Assembly: GCF_028656955.1 (NCBI RefSeq)
Contig: NZ_JAMDGY010000020.1
Coordinates: 186,001 to 250,000 of the forward strand
Direction: 5' to 3'
Length of the DNA stretch: 64,000 nucleotides
Origin: Pseudomonas fontis
GTDB taxonomy: Bacteria > Pseudomonadota > Gammaproteobacteria > Pseudomonadales > Pseudomonadaceae
The position numbers and the translations under genes were made by a program. This document shows positions 1-11,400 of the stretch, in pieces (position 1 is the first letter of the stretch; each line of letters starts with the position of its first letter). The notes beneath the pieces were generated by a model that was not told where the DNA came from, made no database searches, and was given only the letters and a program-made list of their open reading frames with translations.

Positions 1-511
1 TCTTCAGGTCCGGGTTGACCAGCTTGATCCGGTCGACTTCGGCCATCACCCGCGGGCCTTCGCCCATGGCGCGGATGCTGATGGTGCCGTCGTCGCCGAC
101 TTCGACCTTCTGCTCAGGCGGCACGGCAATCGGGCCACCGTTGCCCATCACCGGCATGCCGTTGCCGGCACGCAGCACGCCCAAGGCGTCGATATTCAGG
201 CTGGCGGTGCGCACATAGGCTTCGCCGCCATCGGGTGTCTGCACGGCAATGAAACCATCGCCGCCGATGGCCACGTCCAGGTCACGGCCGGTTTCCTGCA
301 TGGCACCGGGGCTGAAGTCAGTGGCCGGGCGCTCGGTCATCGCATAGGCGCGCGCCGGAAAGCTGTCACCGAACACCGGCATCGAACGCGCCTGCTCCAG
401 GTCACGCTGAAAACCGCTGGTGGAAATGTTCGCCAGGTTGTTGGCATGGGCCTTTTGCGCCAGCGCGTTCTGACTGGCGCCGGTCATGGCCACGTAAAGC
501 ATCTTGTCCAC
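1..511 (-). CDS. flgF: Flagellar basal-body rod protein FlgF, partial (C-terminus off window)
   Basis: FlgF is a proximal rod subunit of the flagellar basal body, exported by the flagellar type III apparatus. The visible 170 codons begin MDKMLYVAMTGASQNALAQK and continue with the rod/hook N-terminal signature (NNLANISTSGFQRDLEQARS), which matches Pseudomonas FlgF closely. The start is taken at a GTG (511) preceded by a GGGGAG ribosome-binding site 7 bases upstream; the ATG three codons later lacks such spacing. The gene continues past base 1. It is separated from the rest of the flg operon (flgE ends at 16250) by a secretion/RTX cassette and carries its own sigma-54-type promoter upstream. 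Confidence 0.95.
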   Translation of the reverse strand, partial: MDKMLYVAMTGASQNALAQKAHANNLANISTSGFQRDLEQARSMPVFGDSFPARAYAMTERPATDFSPGAMQETGRDLDVAIGGDGFIAVQTPDGGEAYVRTASLNIDALGVLRAGNGMPVMGNGGPIAVPPEQKVEVGDDGTISIRAMGEGPRVMAEVDRIKLVNPDLK

Positions 512-570
512 TGTATTTCTCCCCTGCGCTGGCGAACACTTGCCGTCCGCCGCTGCTCTGGGCTGGCTGA

Positions 571-586
571 AGCAATTTTCGAACCA
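571..586 (-). promoter_or_regulatory. Sigma-54 (RpoN) -24/-12 promoter for flgF
   Basis: Read on the minus strand the site is TGGTTCGAAAATTGCT, against the consensus TGGCACG-N4-TTGCW: the -24 GG and -12 GC and their spacing are kept, with CA replaced by TT. It lies 60-75 bases upstream of the flgF start. RpoN/FleQ control of this class of rod genes is known in Pseudomonas. It gives flgF a promoter independent of flgB, which is needed because about 15 kb of other genes separate them. Confidence 0.7.
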
Positions 587-713
587 AGTGTTCAGCAACC
601 AGGCAAAGCGCCCTATTTGCGGGCCTTTGCCGAATAGGTCGCGTCACAGCACGCGCCAGGAAGACAAAAACTCGGCGGCATTCTGCCGTCGGCGGCAATA
701 ACCCGCCCCTGGC

Positions 714-749
714 GAAAACAAAAACGCGGCAGGGTTGCCCCGGCCGCGT
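714..749 (-). terminator. Rho-independent terminator after the 1484-aa RTX gene
   Basis: On the minus strand an ACGCGGC/GCCGCGT stem (positions 749-743 and 730-724) is followed by a T-rich run (TTTTTGTTTT, 723-714). It lies about 22 bases beyond the stop codon at 771. A closely similar terminator follows the paralogous gene at 5416. Confidence 0.75.
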
Positions 750-770
750 CTTTGTTCAACTCACCCTGGA

Positions 771-3700
771 TCAGGTGATGGTGAAGGTCTCACCGCTGTT
801 GGTCTGGAACTGCTCGATGGTGTTCGAGCCGGCATACCAGTTGGCAAGTACCACGCCGGTGTCGAGGTTACCGGCCGCCCAATCCGCCTTGGAGAAGATA
901 TGGGCGTCGGTGCCGGTATTGTGGATGTACACATCCCGAGCATTCTGGATGTTTTTCAGCACCACCACATCGACCCCATCGGTGCCGGTGTCGAGAATGA
1001 CGACCGCCGACTTGGAAAAGACGTTGTAGGTGTCGCCATGCTGGCCACCGTCGGCACCGCCGGAACCCATCATGGTCATGATGTCCCAGCCCGAACCACC
1101 GTACAGCTCGTAACCGGTACCGGTGCCGATCAAGGTGTCGTTGCCCAGGTCGCCATAGGCCTTGCCGCTGGCGGTGCTGACGGTATCGTTGCCATCGTCG
1201 CCGTGGAGGATCGAGCCCTTGTCGAAGCGCGTGCCACCGAGGATCGAGTCGTTGCCCTTGCCGCCGTTGATGATGTCGCTCTGGATAACACCGTCTTCGG
1301 CCCGCGCGTAGGCACCGAAGGCCTTGTCCGACATGCCATCGCCATAGAGGATGTCGTTGCCGTCCGAGCCGTTGATGATGTCGTTGCCTTCGCCACCATA
1401 AATGGTGCTGCCGAACGCCATGGCCGTCAGTACGTCGTCGTAGGCGGAACCCGCCACGCCCTCGATGCTGATCAACACGTCGCCATCGGCGTCGCCACCG
1501 CTGGCGGTCGCCGTACCCAGGTCAACGCGCACGCCTGCGCTGCTGTTGATGTACCAGACCGCATCCTTGACCCCGCCACCACCATTGATGGTGTCGGCAC
1601 CGGCACCGCCAATGAAGTTCTCGTTCTGTACGCTGCCGACGAACGAGTCATTGAAGGCCGTACCTTCGAAGGTCTCGATGCTGGTGTAGGTATCACCTGC
1701 GCCGATGCCGGTGATGGCAGGCTTGCTCAGGTCCAGCACGATGCCCGAGGTTTCACTGACGAACGACACCGCATCCACGCCATCACTGCCGTCGAAGATG
1801 TTGGCACCGGCATTGCCGATGAACAGGTCACCCTCGTAGGAACCAATGAACTTCTCAATGCTGTCGAAGCTGTCACCGACTGCCGAACCGCCATGCACGT
1901 TGGTCTGCAGGTTGATGACCACCGCCTTGCTGTCGGTGTACGACGCCGCGTCGGTACCCGCACCACCGAAGAACTGGTCGGCCCCGGCGCCGCCGAAGAA
2001 GGTGTCGTTGCCGGCGCCACCGGTGAGGATGTTGTCACCGCTGTTGCCGTAGCCGGTGAATGCCGCATTGCCCGTATAGGTCAGGCGCTCGACTTCGTTG
2101 GCCAGGCGGAAAGTCGACGCGCTGGTGCGCACTTCGTCATCACCGCCGCCTGCCAGCTCCATGACCTGGGTGGTCTGCCAGTTGAGGACGTACACGTCAT
2201 TGCCCGCGCCGCCTTCAACGTAGGTGACGTTGGAGTGGGCCATGTTGAAGGTGTCGTTGAACGCCGTGCCGATGAAACGCTCGAACTGCACGAAGGTGTC
2301 ACCTTCAGCATCGCCACCCGAACCAGTGCCCTTGGCTTCGAGCGAAACGTTCAGGGTCACGGCCTGTGCCGAACCCGAGTAGTCCAGGGTGTCGTTGGCT
2401 TGGCCACCGTCGAAGTTGTGGGCGGTGGCGTCGCTGACGAAAATGTCGTCACGGCCCGAACCGACGAACCGTTCGATGCTGTCGAAGGTGTCACCGGCCG
2501 CAATGCCGCCATGCACGCCGGTCTTGAAGTTCAGGGTGATCGGGGCAAAGCTGGCATCCCAATAGGACACCAGGTCATCGCCGGCACCACCGAAGAACTG
2601 ATCGGCACCCGCACCGCCGGACAGCTGGTCGTTGCCACTGCCGCCGACAATGATGTTGTCCTGGCTGTTGCCATAGCCAACGAAGGTGCCGGTGCCGGTA
2701 AAGGTCATGCGCTCAACACCATCGGCCAGGCGCAGTTGCGCCAGCGATGTACGCACTTCGTCGATGCCACCGTCCTGCGCTTCCACCACCACCGAGCCGG
2801 CATGGGTGATCACGTAGACATCATCACCCGCGCCGCCTTCCAGACGATAGCTGGTGGAGGCCGAGGTGAAGGTGTCGTTGTAGGCCGTGCCGATGACCCG
2901 CTCGAATTGCGCGAAGCTGTCGCCCTGCGCCTCACCGGCACTGCCGGTACCTACACCTGCCGCGTCGATGGTCACGCTGATTGCCTGGGTGCCGCTGGAG
3001 TAGTCCATCGTATCCACCCCGCCGTTGCCGTACAGGGTGTGCGCGGTTGCATCGCTGACGAACACATCATCGAAGGCCGAGCCGACGAACAGCTCGATGC
3101 TGTCGAAGGTGTCGCCTGCCGCAATACCGGTATGGACGCCGGTCTTGAGGTTCAGGGTTACCCCGACATTGCCGGTGGCATCGAAGTAGGACACTGTGTC
3201 GATGCCATTGCCGCCCACCAAGCGGTCAGCACCCGCGCCGCCATACAGGGTGTCGTTGCTGTTGCCGCCGGTGATGATGTTGTCGCTGGCGTTGCCGTAG
3301 CCTTGGAAGCCGGTGGTACCGGTGAAGGTCAGGCGCTCGATGTTGTCAGTCAGACGGTAACCGCCAAGTGAGGTGCGCACTTCGTCGTTGCCACCGCCGG
3401 CGGCTTCCACCACCACCGATCCGGTGTTGTTGATCACGTAGACATCGTCACCCGCGCCGCCCTGCAGCTTGTAGCCGGTGGCGCTGGAGACGAAGGTGTC
3501 ATTGCCGTCGGTACCGATGACCCGCTCGAACTGCGAGAAGCTGTCGCCTTCAGCGTCGCCACCCCGACCACTGCCGATACCTGCGCCATCAATGGTGATG
3601 CTGATGGCCTGCGCGGAGGTGGAGTAGTCCATGGTGTCGGAGCCGACAGCGCCAAAGAACTGCTGCGCGGTCGCGTCACTGACGAAGGTGTCGTCCAGGC

Positions 3701-5225
3701 CGGAACCGGTGAACTGCTCGATGCTCTCGAAGGTGTCGCCGGCAGCGATACCGCTGTGCACGCCGGTCTTGAAGTTCAGCGAGACGCCAGCGGCACCGGA
3801 GTCCACATAGGTGACCATGTCGATACCGGCGCCACCGATGAATTTGTCCGCACCAGCGCCACCCGACAGTATGTCGTTGCCGGCACCACCGTTAAGGATG
3901 TTGTCGGAACGGTTGCCGGCACCCTGGAAGTTGCCAGTCCCGGTGTAGGTCAAGCGCTCCACTTCATTGGCCAGGGCATAGCTGGACAACGCCGTGCGCA
4001 CTTCGTCGTTGCCGCCGCCGGCAGCCTCGATCACTTGCGAAGTGGCGTTCTGGATCACGTAGACGTCATCGCCGTCGCCGCCTTGCAACTTGAAGCTGAC
4101 TGCGTTGGAGGTCAGGGTGTCATTGAAGGCACTGCCAATCACCCGCTCGAACTGGGTGAAGGTGTCACCTTCAGCATCACCGCCAACGCCGACACCGGCA
4201 CCCGTGTTGTCAATGGTCAGGCTGACTGCCTGGGCCGACGTCGAGTAGTCCATGCTGTCCTGCCCGCCGCCGCCGATGAAGACCTGGGCGCTGGCATCGC
4301 TGATGAACGTGTCGTCGTAGTTCGAACCGGCGAAGCGCTCGATGCTGTTGAAGGTATCGCCAGCGGCAATACCGGAGTGCACGCCGGTCTTGAAGTTCAG
4401 GGTAACGGCAACGCCGCTATCGGTGTAGGCCACCACGTCAGTGCCGGCGCCGCCGAAGAACTGGTCACCGCTGGCACCACCGAGCAGGGTGTCGTTGCCG
4501 TCGCCGCCGGTAATGATGTTGCTGCTGGCGTTGCCGTAGCCGACGAAGTTGCCGGTGCCGGTAAAGGTCAGGCGCTCCACTTCCGCCGTCATCGAGTAGC
4601 CGGCGAGGGAGGTGCGCACCTCGTCGTTGCCACCGCCCACGGCTTCCACGACCTGGGAGCCGGCATTGTTGACGATATAGACGTCATCACCGGCGCCCCC
4701 TTGCAGGCGATAGTTATTGGCAGAGGATACGAAGGTGTCATTCAACGCACTGCCGATCACCCGCTCGAACTGGCTGAAGGTGTCACCTTCGGCGTCGCCG
4801 CCTGCACCCGTGCCGTTGCCGGAAGAATCGATGGTCAGGCTGACCGCCTGGGCCGACGCCGAGTAGTCCAGCGTGTCGGTGCCAACGCCGCCAAAGAAGG
4901 CGTGGGCGCTGGCATCGCTGACGAAGGTGTCGTCATAGTTGGTGCCGACATAACGCTCAATGCTTTCGAAGGTGTCACCAGCGGCAATGCCCGTGTGCAC
5001 GCCGGTCTTGAAGTTCAGGGTAATGGCGCCAGCACCGCTGTCGGTGTAGTTGGCAATGTCATTGCCGGCGCCGCCAATATGCTTGTCGGCCCCAGCACCC
5101 CCAGTCAGAACGTCATCGCCAGCGCCACCATCGAGGACATCATTGCCTCCCCTGCCATAAATCTGGTCGCCATCCGCAGTACCGACGAGGTTGTCGGCAC
5201 CTTCCGTTCCTTGAATAATCGCCAT
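771..5225 (-). CDS. Giant RTX-type calcium-binding repeat protein (1484 aa), type I secretion substrate
   Basis: The protein starts MAIIQGTEGADNLVGTADGD and has glycine/aspartate RTX nonapeptides (GGAGNDVLxGGxGAD type) throughout. These alternate with longer beta-rich segments (TLNFKTGVHxGIAAGDTF, then DYSxSAQAVSLTID, then DVYVIxxxGSVVVEA, then DEVRTSL) in about five full units of 206-208 aa plus a divergent sixth. There is no N-terminal signal peptide, and the C-terminus ends in a hydrophobic/aromatic stretch (NWYAGSNTIEQFQTNSGETF) as expected of type I secretion signals. RTX proteins bind calcium and fold outside the cell. The ATG at 5225 was chosen because AAGGAG lies 5 bases upstream; a longer in-frame start lacks this. 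It is a paralogue of the upstream 2437-aa protein. Enzyme activity is not evident; adhesin, sheath or surface-layer roles are inferences. Confidence 0.85.
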   Translation of the reverse strand: MAIIQGTEGADNLVGTADGDQIYGRGGNDVLDGGAGDDVLTGGAGADKHIGGAGNDIANYTDSGAGAITLNFKTGVHTGIAAGDTFESIERYVGTNYDDTFVSDASAHAFFGGVGTDTLDYSASAQAVSLTIDSSGNGTGAGGDAEGDTFSQFERVIGSALNDTFVSSANNYRLQGGAGDDVYIVNNAGSQVVEAVGGGNDEVRTSLAGYSMTAEVERLTFTGTGNFVGYGNASSNIITGGDGNDTLLGGASGDQFFGGAGTDVVAYTDSGVAVTLNFKTGVHSGIAAGDTFNSIERFAGSNYDDTFISDASAQVFIGGGGQDSMDYSTSAQAVSLTIDNTGAGVGVGGDAEGDTFTQFERVIGSAFNDTLTSNAVSFKLQGGDGDDVYVIQNATSQVIEAAGGGNDEVRTALSSYALANEVERLTYTGTGNFQGAGNRSDNILNGGAGNDILSGGAGADKFIGGAGIDMVTYVDSGAAGVSLNFKTGVHSGIAAGDTFESIEQFTGSGLDDTFVSDATAQQFFGAVGSDTMDYSTSAQAISITIDGAGIGSGRGGDAEGDSFSQFERVIGTDGNDTFVSSATGYKLQGGAGDDVYVINNTGSVVVEAAGGGNDEVRTSLGGYRLTDNIERLTFTGTTGFQGYGNASDNIITGGNSNDTLYGGAGADRLVGGNGIDTVSYFDATGNVGVTLNLKTGVHTGIAAGDTFDSIELFVGSAFDDVFVSDATAHTLYGNGGVDTMDYSSGTQAISVTIDAAGVGTGSAGEAQGDSFAQFERVIGTAYNDTFTSASTSYRLEGGAGDDVYVITHAGSVVVEAQDGGIDEVRTSLAQLRLADGVERMTFTGTGTFVGYGNSQDNIIVGGSGNDQLSGGAGADQFFGGAGDDLVSYWDASFAPITLNFKTGVHGGIAAGDTFDSIERFVGSGRDDIFVSDATAHNFDGGQANDTLDYSGSAQAVTLNVSLEAKGTGSGGDAEGDTFVQFERFIGTAFNDTFNMAHSNVTYVEGGAGNDVYVLNWQTTQVMELAGGGDDEVRTSASTFRLANEVERLTYTGNAAFTGYGNSGDNILTGGAGNDTFFGGAGADQFFGGAGTDAASYTDSKAVVINLQTNVHGGSAVGDSFDSIEKFIGSYEGDLFIGNAGANIFDGSDGVDAVSFVSETSGIVLDLSKPAITGIGAGDTYTSIETFEGTAFNDSFVGSVQNENFIGGAGADTINGGGGVKDAVWYINSSAGVRVDLGTATASGGDADGDVLISIEGVAGSAYDDVLTAMAFGSTIYGGEGNDIINGSDGNDILYGDGMSDKAFGAYARAEDGVIQSDIINGGKGNDSILGGTRFDKGSILHGDDGNDTVSTASGKAYGDLGNDTLIGTGTGYELYGGSGWDIMTMMGSGGADGGQHGDTYNVFSKSAVVILDTGTDGVDVVVLKNIQNARDVYIHNTGTDAHIFSKADWAAGNLDTGVVLANWYAGSNTIEQFQTNSGETFTIT
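1990..5110 (-). repeat. Five tandem intragenic repeats of about 620 bp
   Basis: The landmark encoding GIAAGDTF recurs near 2484, 3104, 3729, 4350 and 4968, spacings of 618-625 bases. The units are visibly diverged from one another, unlike those of the neighbouring gene, so this array looks older or less homogenised. Confidence 0.85.
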
Positions 5226-5245
5226 TGCTACTCCTTCATTGCATC

Positions 5246-5265
5246 TTGGTTGAACAATCCTGTCC
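5246..5265 (-). promoter_or_regulatory. Leader block shared with the paralogous RTX gene
   Basis: The plus-strand 20-mer ttggttgaacaatcctgtcc here is repeated identically at 12749-12768. Each copy lies about 20 bases upstream of an RTX start codon. This points to tandem duplication of the gene with its leader, or to a conserved regulatory element (an mRNA leader or part of a promoter). No clear -35/-10 pair was recognised. Confidence 0.5.
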
Positions 5266-5360
5266 TGCACTCGACCGCCCTGGGCCGAGGTTCAGCGCAC
5301 CTGCACAAGTCATCACTCGATGGAACTCCGTCGCGGGCAGCAATACGCCACGCCTTGCGT

Positions 5361-5394
5361 AAACAAAAACGCGGCGAGTCAATCCCCGCCGCGC
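5361..5394 (-). terminator. Rho-independent terminator after the 2437-aa RTX gene
   Basis: A GCGGCG/CGCCGC stem followed on the minus strand by TTTTTGTTT. It lies just beyond the stop codon at 5416 and resembles the terminator at 714-749, so each RTX gene ends its own transcript. Confidence 0.75.
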
Positions 5395-5415
5395 TTCTGC
5401 TCAGTTCACGCTCGA

Positions 5416-8400
5416 TCAACTGATAGTGAAGGTGTCGCCGTTGTTGGTCTGGAACGACTCGATGGTGTTCGCGCCGACATACCAGTTGCTCAGTATCACC
5501 GCTGATCCGAGGTTGCCGTTGTCATAGTCGGCCTTGGAGAAGATGAACGCGTTCGCACCATCATTGCGCACGACCACATCCTGGAAGGTCTGGATATTTT
5601 TCAGAACCACCACATCGATCCCCATGGTGCCGGTGTCCTGGATGGTGACGGTTGACCTTGAATAGACGTTGTAGACATCGCTGTCCTCACCGCCGAAAGC
5701 AAAGCCGGACGACATCAACTCCATACGATCGGCACCTGCACCGCCATACAGTTCGTAGGCGACACCGTTGCCCGCCAGGCGATCGTTACCCTCATCGCCA
5801 TAGGCCTTGCCGTTTGCCGTTTGAATGAAGTCGTTGCCAGCATCACCATGAAGAATGGCACCGGTGTCATTGACCCCGCCCCCATAGATGTTGTCGTCAC
5901 CGTTGCCGCCATTGATGATGTCAGCCTGGGCGAAAGCACGGCTTTCAGGGCGCATATAGGACCCGAAATCCGGGTAGTAGATACCATCGCCATAGAGGAA
6001 ATCGTTGCCATCCCCACCGTTGATGATGTCGTTGCCTTCAGCACCAAAAATCGTGTTCGCGCCCGCATCACCCGTGAGCACGTCATCGTAGGCAGAACCC
6101 GCCAAGCCTTCGATATTGCTCAGCACGTCACCCTGGGCATCACCACCGGTTGCGGTGCGGGCGGCAAGGTCAACTTGCACCGCACTGGCGCTATTGACGT
6201 ACCAGGCCGCATCCTTGCCCGCACCGCCGTTGATGGTGTCGGCGCCCGCGCCGCCAATGAAGTTCTCGTTGAGGCTACTACCGGTCAGCGAGTCGTCGAA
6301 AGCACTGCCCTCGAAGCTCTCGATGTTGGTATAGATATCGCCCGCCGCCACCCCCGAGGTCAGGGGCGCGCTCAGGTTCAGTACGATGCCCGCCGTCTCG
6401 CTGGCGAAACTGAGCAGGTCGACGCCGCCACCGCCATCGAACGTGTTCGAACCGGCATCCCCGACGAAGACATCAGCGGCATTGGAGCCGACAAACTTCT
6501 CGATGCTGTCGAAGGTGTCACCTGCAGCAAAGCCGCTGTGTATACCCGTCTTGAAGTTCAGGGTGACACCGACACTGTCAGCGTAAGACACCGTATCGAT
6601 GCCAGCCCCGCCGAAGAACTGGTCAGCACCATCGCCGCCCAGCAAGGTGTCGTTGCCATTGCCCGCGACAATGATGTTGTCGATGGCGTTGCCGTAGCCG
6701 GTGAAGTTGCCGGTACCGGTGTAGCTCAAGCGCTCAACCTGGGCCGCCAACGAATGGGTAGACAGCGCAGTGCGCACCTCGTCATCACCGCCACCAGCAG
6801 CCTCGACCACAACGCTGCCGGGATGCGCAATGACGTAAACATCATTGCCAGCCCCGCCTTCAAGCTTGTAGCCGTTGGCAGAAGAGGTGAACCGGTCAGC
6901 GTAGGATGAGCCAACGACACGTTCGAACAGCGTGAACTTGTCACCTTCGGCATCGCCACCAACGCCGACACCCGCACCCGCCGCATCAATAGTGATGGTG
7001 ACGGCCTGGGCGGAGGTCGAGTAGTCCAGGGTATCGGCACCACCACTGCCGATGAAGGTATGCGCCGTGGCATCACTGATGAAGGTGTCATCAGCATTCG
7101 AACCGCGGAACACTTCGATGCTCTCAAAGGTATCGCCTGCCGCCGTGCCGGTATGGACACCGGTCTTGAAGTTCAGGGTGACCGCAGCCCCGTCCTCATA
7201 GTTGACCGTGTCGTAGCCATCACCACCCAAGAGCTGGTCGGCACCGGCGCCGCCGTACAGCGTGTCATTGCCTGCACCGCCATTGAGGATGTCGTCACCC
7301 CCGGCACCACTGAGCATGTCGTTGCCGACACCACCCGTCAGGAGGTTGTCACTGGCATTGCCATAGCCGTTGAAGTTCACGGTGCCGGTGTAGGTCAGTT
7401 TCTCGACCTCGAACGCCAATGAGTGCGTCGTCAGCGATGTGCGTACTTCGTCGTAGCCACCGCCAGCGGCCTCGACCACCACGCTGCCAGCATGACCGAT
7501 CACGTACACATCGTTACCGTTGCCCCCTTCAAGTTTGTAGCCGTTGGCCAACGAGGTGAACTGGTCGTCGTAGGATGAGCCAACGACACGTTCGAACAAC
7601 GAGAACTTGTCGCCTTCGGCATCGCCGCCAACGCCGACACCCGCACCCGCTGCATCAATAGTGATGGTGACGGCCTGGGCGGACGTCGAGTAATCCAGGG
7701 TATCGGCACCACCGCTGCCAATGAAGGTGTGCGCAGTGGCATCACTGACGAAGGTGTCATCGCCGTTCGAGCCACGGAACACTTCGATGCTGTCAAAAAT
7801 ATCGCCTGCCGCCGTGCCAGTATGCACACCGGTCTTGAAGTTCAGGGCGACCGCAGCACCGTCTTCATAGTTGACCGTATCGTTGCCATCACCACCAAAG
7901 AACTGATCGGCACCGGCGCCACCGTACAGCGTGTCATTACCGGCACCGCCGTTGAGGATGTCGTCACCACCGGCACCGCTGAGCATGTCGTTGCCGACGC
8001 CACCCGTCAGGAGGTTGTCACTGGCATTGCCATAGCCGTTGAAGTTCACGGTGCCGGTGTAGGTCAGCTTTTCGACCTCGAAGGTCAATGAGTGCGTCGT
8101 CAACGATGTACGCACTTCGTCATAACCACCGCCAGCGGCTTCAACCACCACGCTGCCTGCGTGACCGATCACATACACATCGTTGCCGCTGCCACCTTCA
8201 AGCTTGTAACCATTGGCCAACGAGGTGAATTGGTCATCGTACGAAGAGCCGATGACGCGTTCGAACAGCGAGAACTTGTCCCCCTCAGCATCGCCGCCAA
8301 CACCTACACCAGCGCCGGTCGCATCCAGGCTGATCGAAATCGCCTGGGCAGAAGTTGAGTAGTCCAGGGTGTCAGTGCCATTACTACCAATAAAGGTGTG

Positions 8401-11400
8401 CGCGGTGGCATCACTGACAAAGGTGTCATCAGCATTCGAGCCGCGGAACACTTCGATACTGTTGAAGGTATCGCCTGCCGCAGTGCCCACGTGCACACCG
8501 GTCTTGAGGTTCAGGGTGACAGCCGCACCGTCCTCATAGTTGACCGTGTCGATGCCATCACCACCAAAGAACTGGTCGGCACCCGCACCGCCGTACAGTG
8601 TGTCATTGCCGGCACCGCCGTTCAGAATGTCGTCGCCACCGGCAGCATTCAGCACATCGTTGCCGATGCCACCCGTTAGGATGTTGTCGCTGGCATTGCC
8701 GTAACCGTTGAAGTTCACGCTGCCGGTGTAAGTCAGCTTCTCGACCTCGAAGGTCAATGAGTGCGTCGTCAACGATGTACGCACTTCGTCATAACCACCG
8801 CCAGCCGCCTCAACCACCACACTGCCGGCATGACCGATCACATACACATCGTTGCCGTTGCCGCCTTCAAGCTTGTAACCATTGGCCAACGAGGTGAACT
8901 GGTCATCGTACGATGAACCTATGACGCGCTCGAACAACGAGAACTTGTCGCCTTCGGCATCGCCACCAACGCCGACACCAGCACCGGTCGCATCAATAGT
9001 GACGGTCACAGACTGGGCAGAAGTCGAGTAATCCAGGGTGTCGGTGCCATTACTACCAATAAAGGTATGCGCGGTGGCATCACTGACAAAGGTGTCATCA
9101 GCATTCGAGCCGCGGAACACTTCGATACTGTTGAAGGTGTCGCCTGCCGCAGTGCCTACGTGTACACCGGTCTTGAGGTTCAGGGTGACCGCACCACCGT
9201 CTTCATAGTTGACCGTGTCGATGCCATCACCACCAAAGAACTGGTCGGCACCCGCACCGCCATACAGCATGTCATTGCCTGCACCACCGTTGAGAATGTC
9301 GTCACCACCGGCAGCATTCAGCACATCGTTGCCGATGCCACCCGTCAGGACGTTGTCGCTGGCATTGCCGTAGCCGTTGAAATTCGCTGCACCGGTATAG
9401 GTCAGTTTCTCGACTTCAGTTGTCAACGAGTGCGTAGTCAGTGTCGTGCGCACCTCGTCGTAGCCACCGCCAGCGGCCTCGACCACAACACTACCGGCAT
9501 GACCGATCACATAGACGTCGTTGCCGTTGCCGCCTTCAAGTTTGTAGCCGTTGGCCAACGAAGTGAACTGGTCGTCGTACGATGAACCGATGACGCGTTC
9601 GAACAACGAGAATTTGTCGCCTTCGGCATCGCCACCAACACCGACACCAGCGCCGGTCGCATCAATAGTGACGGTCACCGCCTGGGCAGAAGTCGAGTAA
9701 TCCAGAGTGTCGGTGCCATTACTACCAATAAAGGTATGCGCGGTGGCATCACTGACAAAGGTGTCATCAGCATTCGAGCCGCGGAACACTTCGATGCTGT
9801 TGAAGGTGTCGCCTGCCGCAGTGCCTACGTGTACACCGGTCTTGAGGTTCAGGGTGACCGCACCACCGTCCTCATAGTTGACCGTGTCGGTACCATCACC
9901 ACCAAAGAACTGGTCGGCACCCGCACCGCCGTACAGCATGTCATTGCCTGCACCACCGTTGAGAATGTCGTCACCACCGGCAGCATTCAGCACATCGTTG
10001 CCGATGCCACCCGTCAGGACGTTGTCGCTGGCATTACCGTAGCCGTTGAAGTTCGCCGCGCCGGAATAGGTCAGCTTTTCGACCTCGGCTGCCAATGAAT
10101 GCGTCGTCAGCGTTGTGCGCACTTCGTCATAACCACCGCCAGCGGATTCAACCACTACGCTGCCAGCGTGACCGATCACGTACACATCGTTGCCGCTGCC
10201 GCCCTCAAGCTTGTAGCCGTTGGCCAACGAAGTGAACTGATCGTCGTACGACGAGCCAACAACCCGTTCGAACAACGAGAACTTGTCGCCTTCGGCATCG
10301 CCACCAACACCGACACCAGCGCCGGCCGCATCAATAGTGACGGTCACAGACTGGGCAGAAGTCGAGTAGTCCAGGGTGTCGGTGCCATTACTACCAATAA
10401 AGGTATGCGCGGTGGCATCACTGACAAAGGTGTCATCAGCATTCGAGCCGCGGAATACTTCAATGCTGTTGAAGGTGTCGCCTGCCGCAGTGCCTACGTG
10501 TACACCGGTCTTGAGGTTCAGGGTGACCGCACCACCGTCCTCGTAGTTGACCGTATCGATGCCATCACCACCAAAGAACTGATCGGCACCTGCACCGCCG
10601 TACAGCATGTCATTGCCGGCGCCGCCATTGAGGATGTCGTCACCACCGGCAGCATTCAGCACATCGTTGCCGATGCCACCCGTCAGGACGTTGTCGCTGG
10701 CATTGCCGTAGCCGTTGAAGTTCGCTGCACCGGTATAGGTCAGTTTCTCGACTTCAGTTGTCAACGAGTGCGTAGTCAGTGTCGTGCGCACCTCGTCGTA
10801 GCCACCGCCAGCGGCCTCGACCACAACACTACCGGCATGACCGATCACATAGACGTCGTTGCCGCTGCCGCCCTCAAGCTTGTAGCCGTTGGCCAACGAA
10901 GTGAACTGATCGTCGTACGACGAGCCAACAACCCGTTCGAACAACGAGAACTTGTCGCCTTCGGCATCGCCACCAACGCCGACACCAGCACCGGTCGCAT
11001 CAATAGTGACGGTCACAGACTGGGCAGAAGTCGAGTAATCCAGGGTGTCGGTGCCATTACTACCAATAAAGGTATGCGCGGTGGCATCACTGACAAAGGT
11101 GTCATCAGCATTCGAGCCGCGGAACACTTCGATGCTGTTGAAGGTGTCGCCTGCCGCAGTGCCTACGTGTACACCGGTCTTGAGGTTCAGGGTGACCGCA
11201 CCACCGTCCTCATAGTTGACCGTGTCGGTACCATCACCACCAAAGAACTGGTCGGCACCCGCACCGCCGTACAGCATGTCATTGCCTGCACCACCGTTGA
11301 GAATGTCGTCACCACCGGCAGCATTCAGCACATCGTTGCCGATGCCACCCGTCAGGACGTTGTCGCTGGCATTACCGTAGCCATTGAAGTTCGCCGCGCC

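Noticed and set aside
735..3371. 878-codon plus-strand open frame opposite the RTX gene
   Set aside because: It is antisense to repetitive RTX coding sequence. The open frame follows from the codon pattern of Gly/Asp repeats, has no ribosome-binding site, and similar antisense frames recur through every repeat unit (to 12.6 kb).
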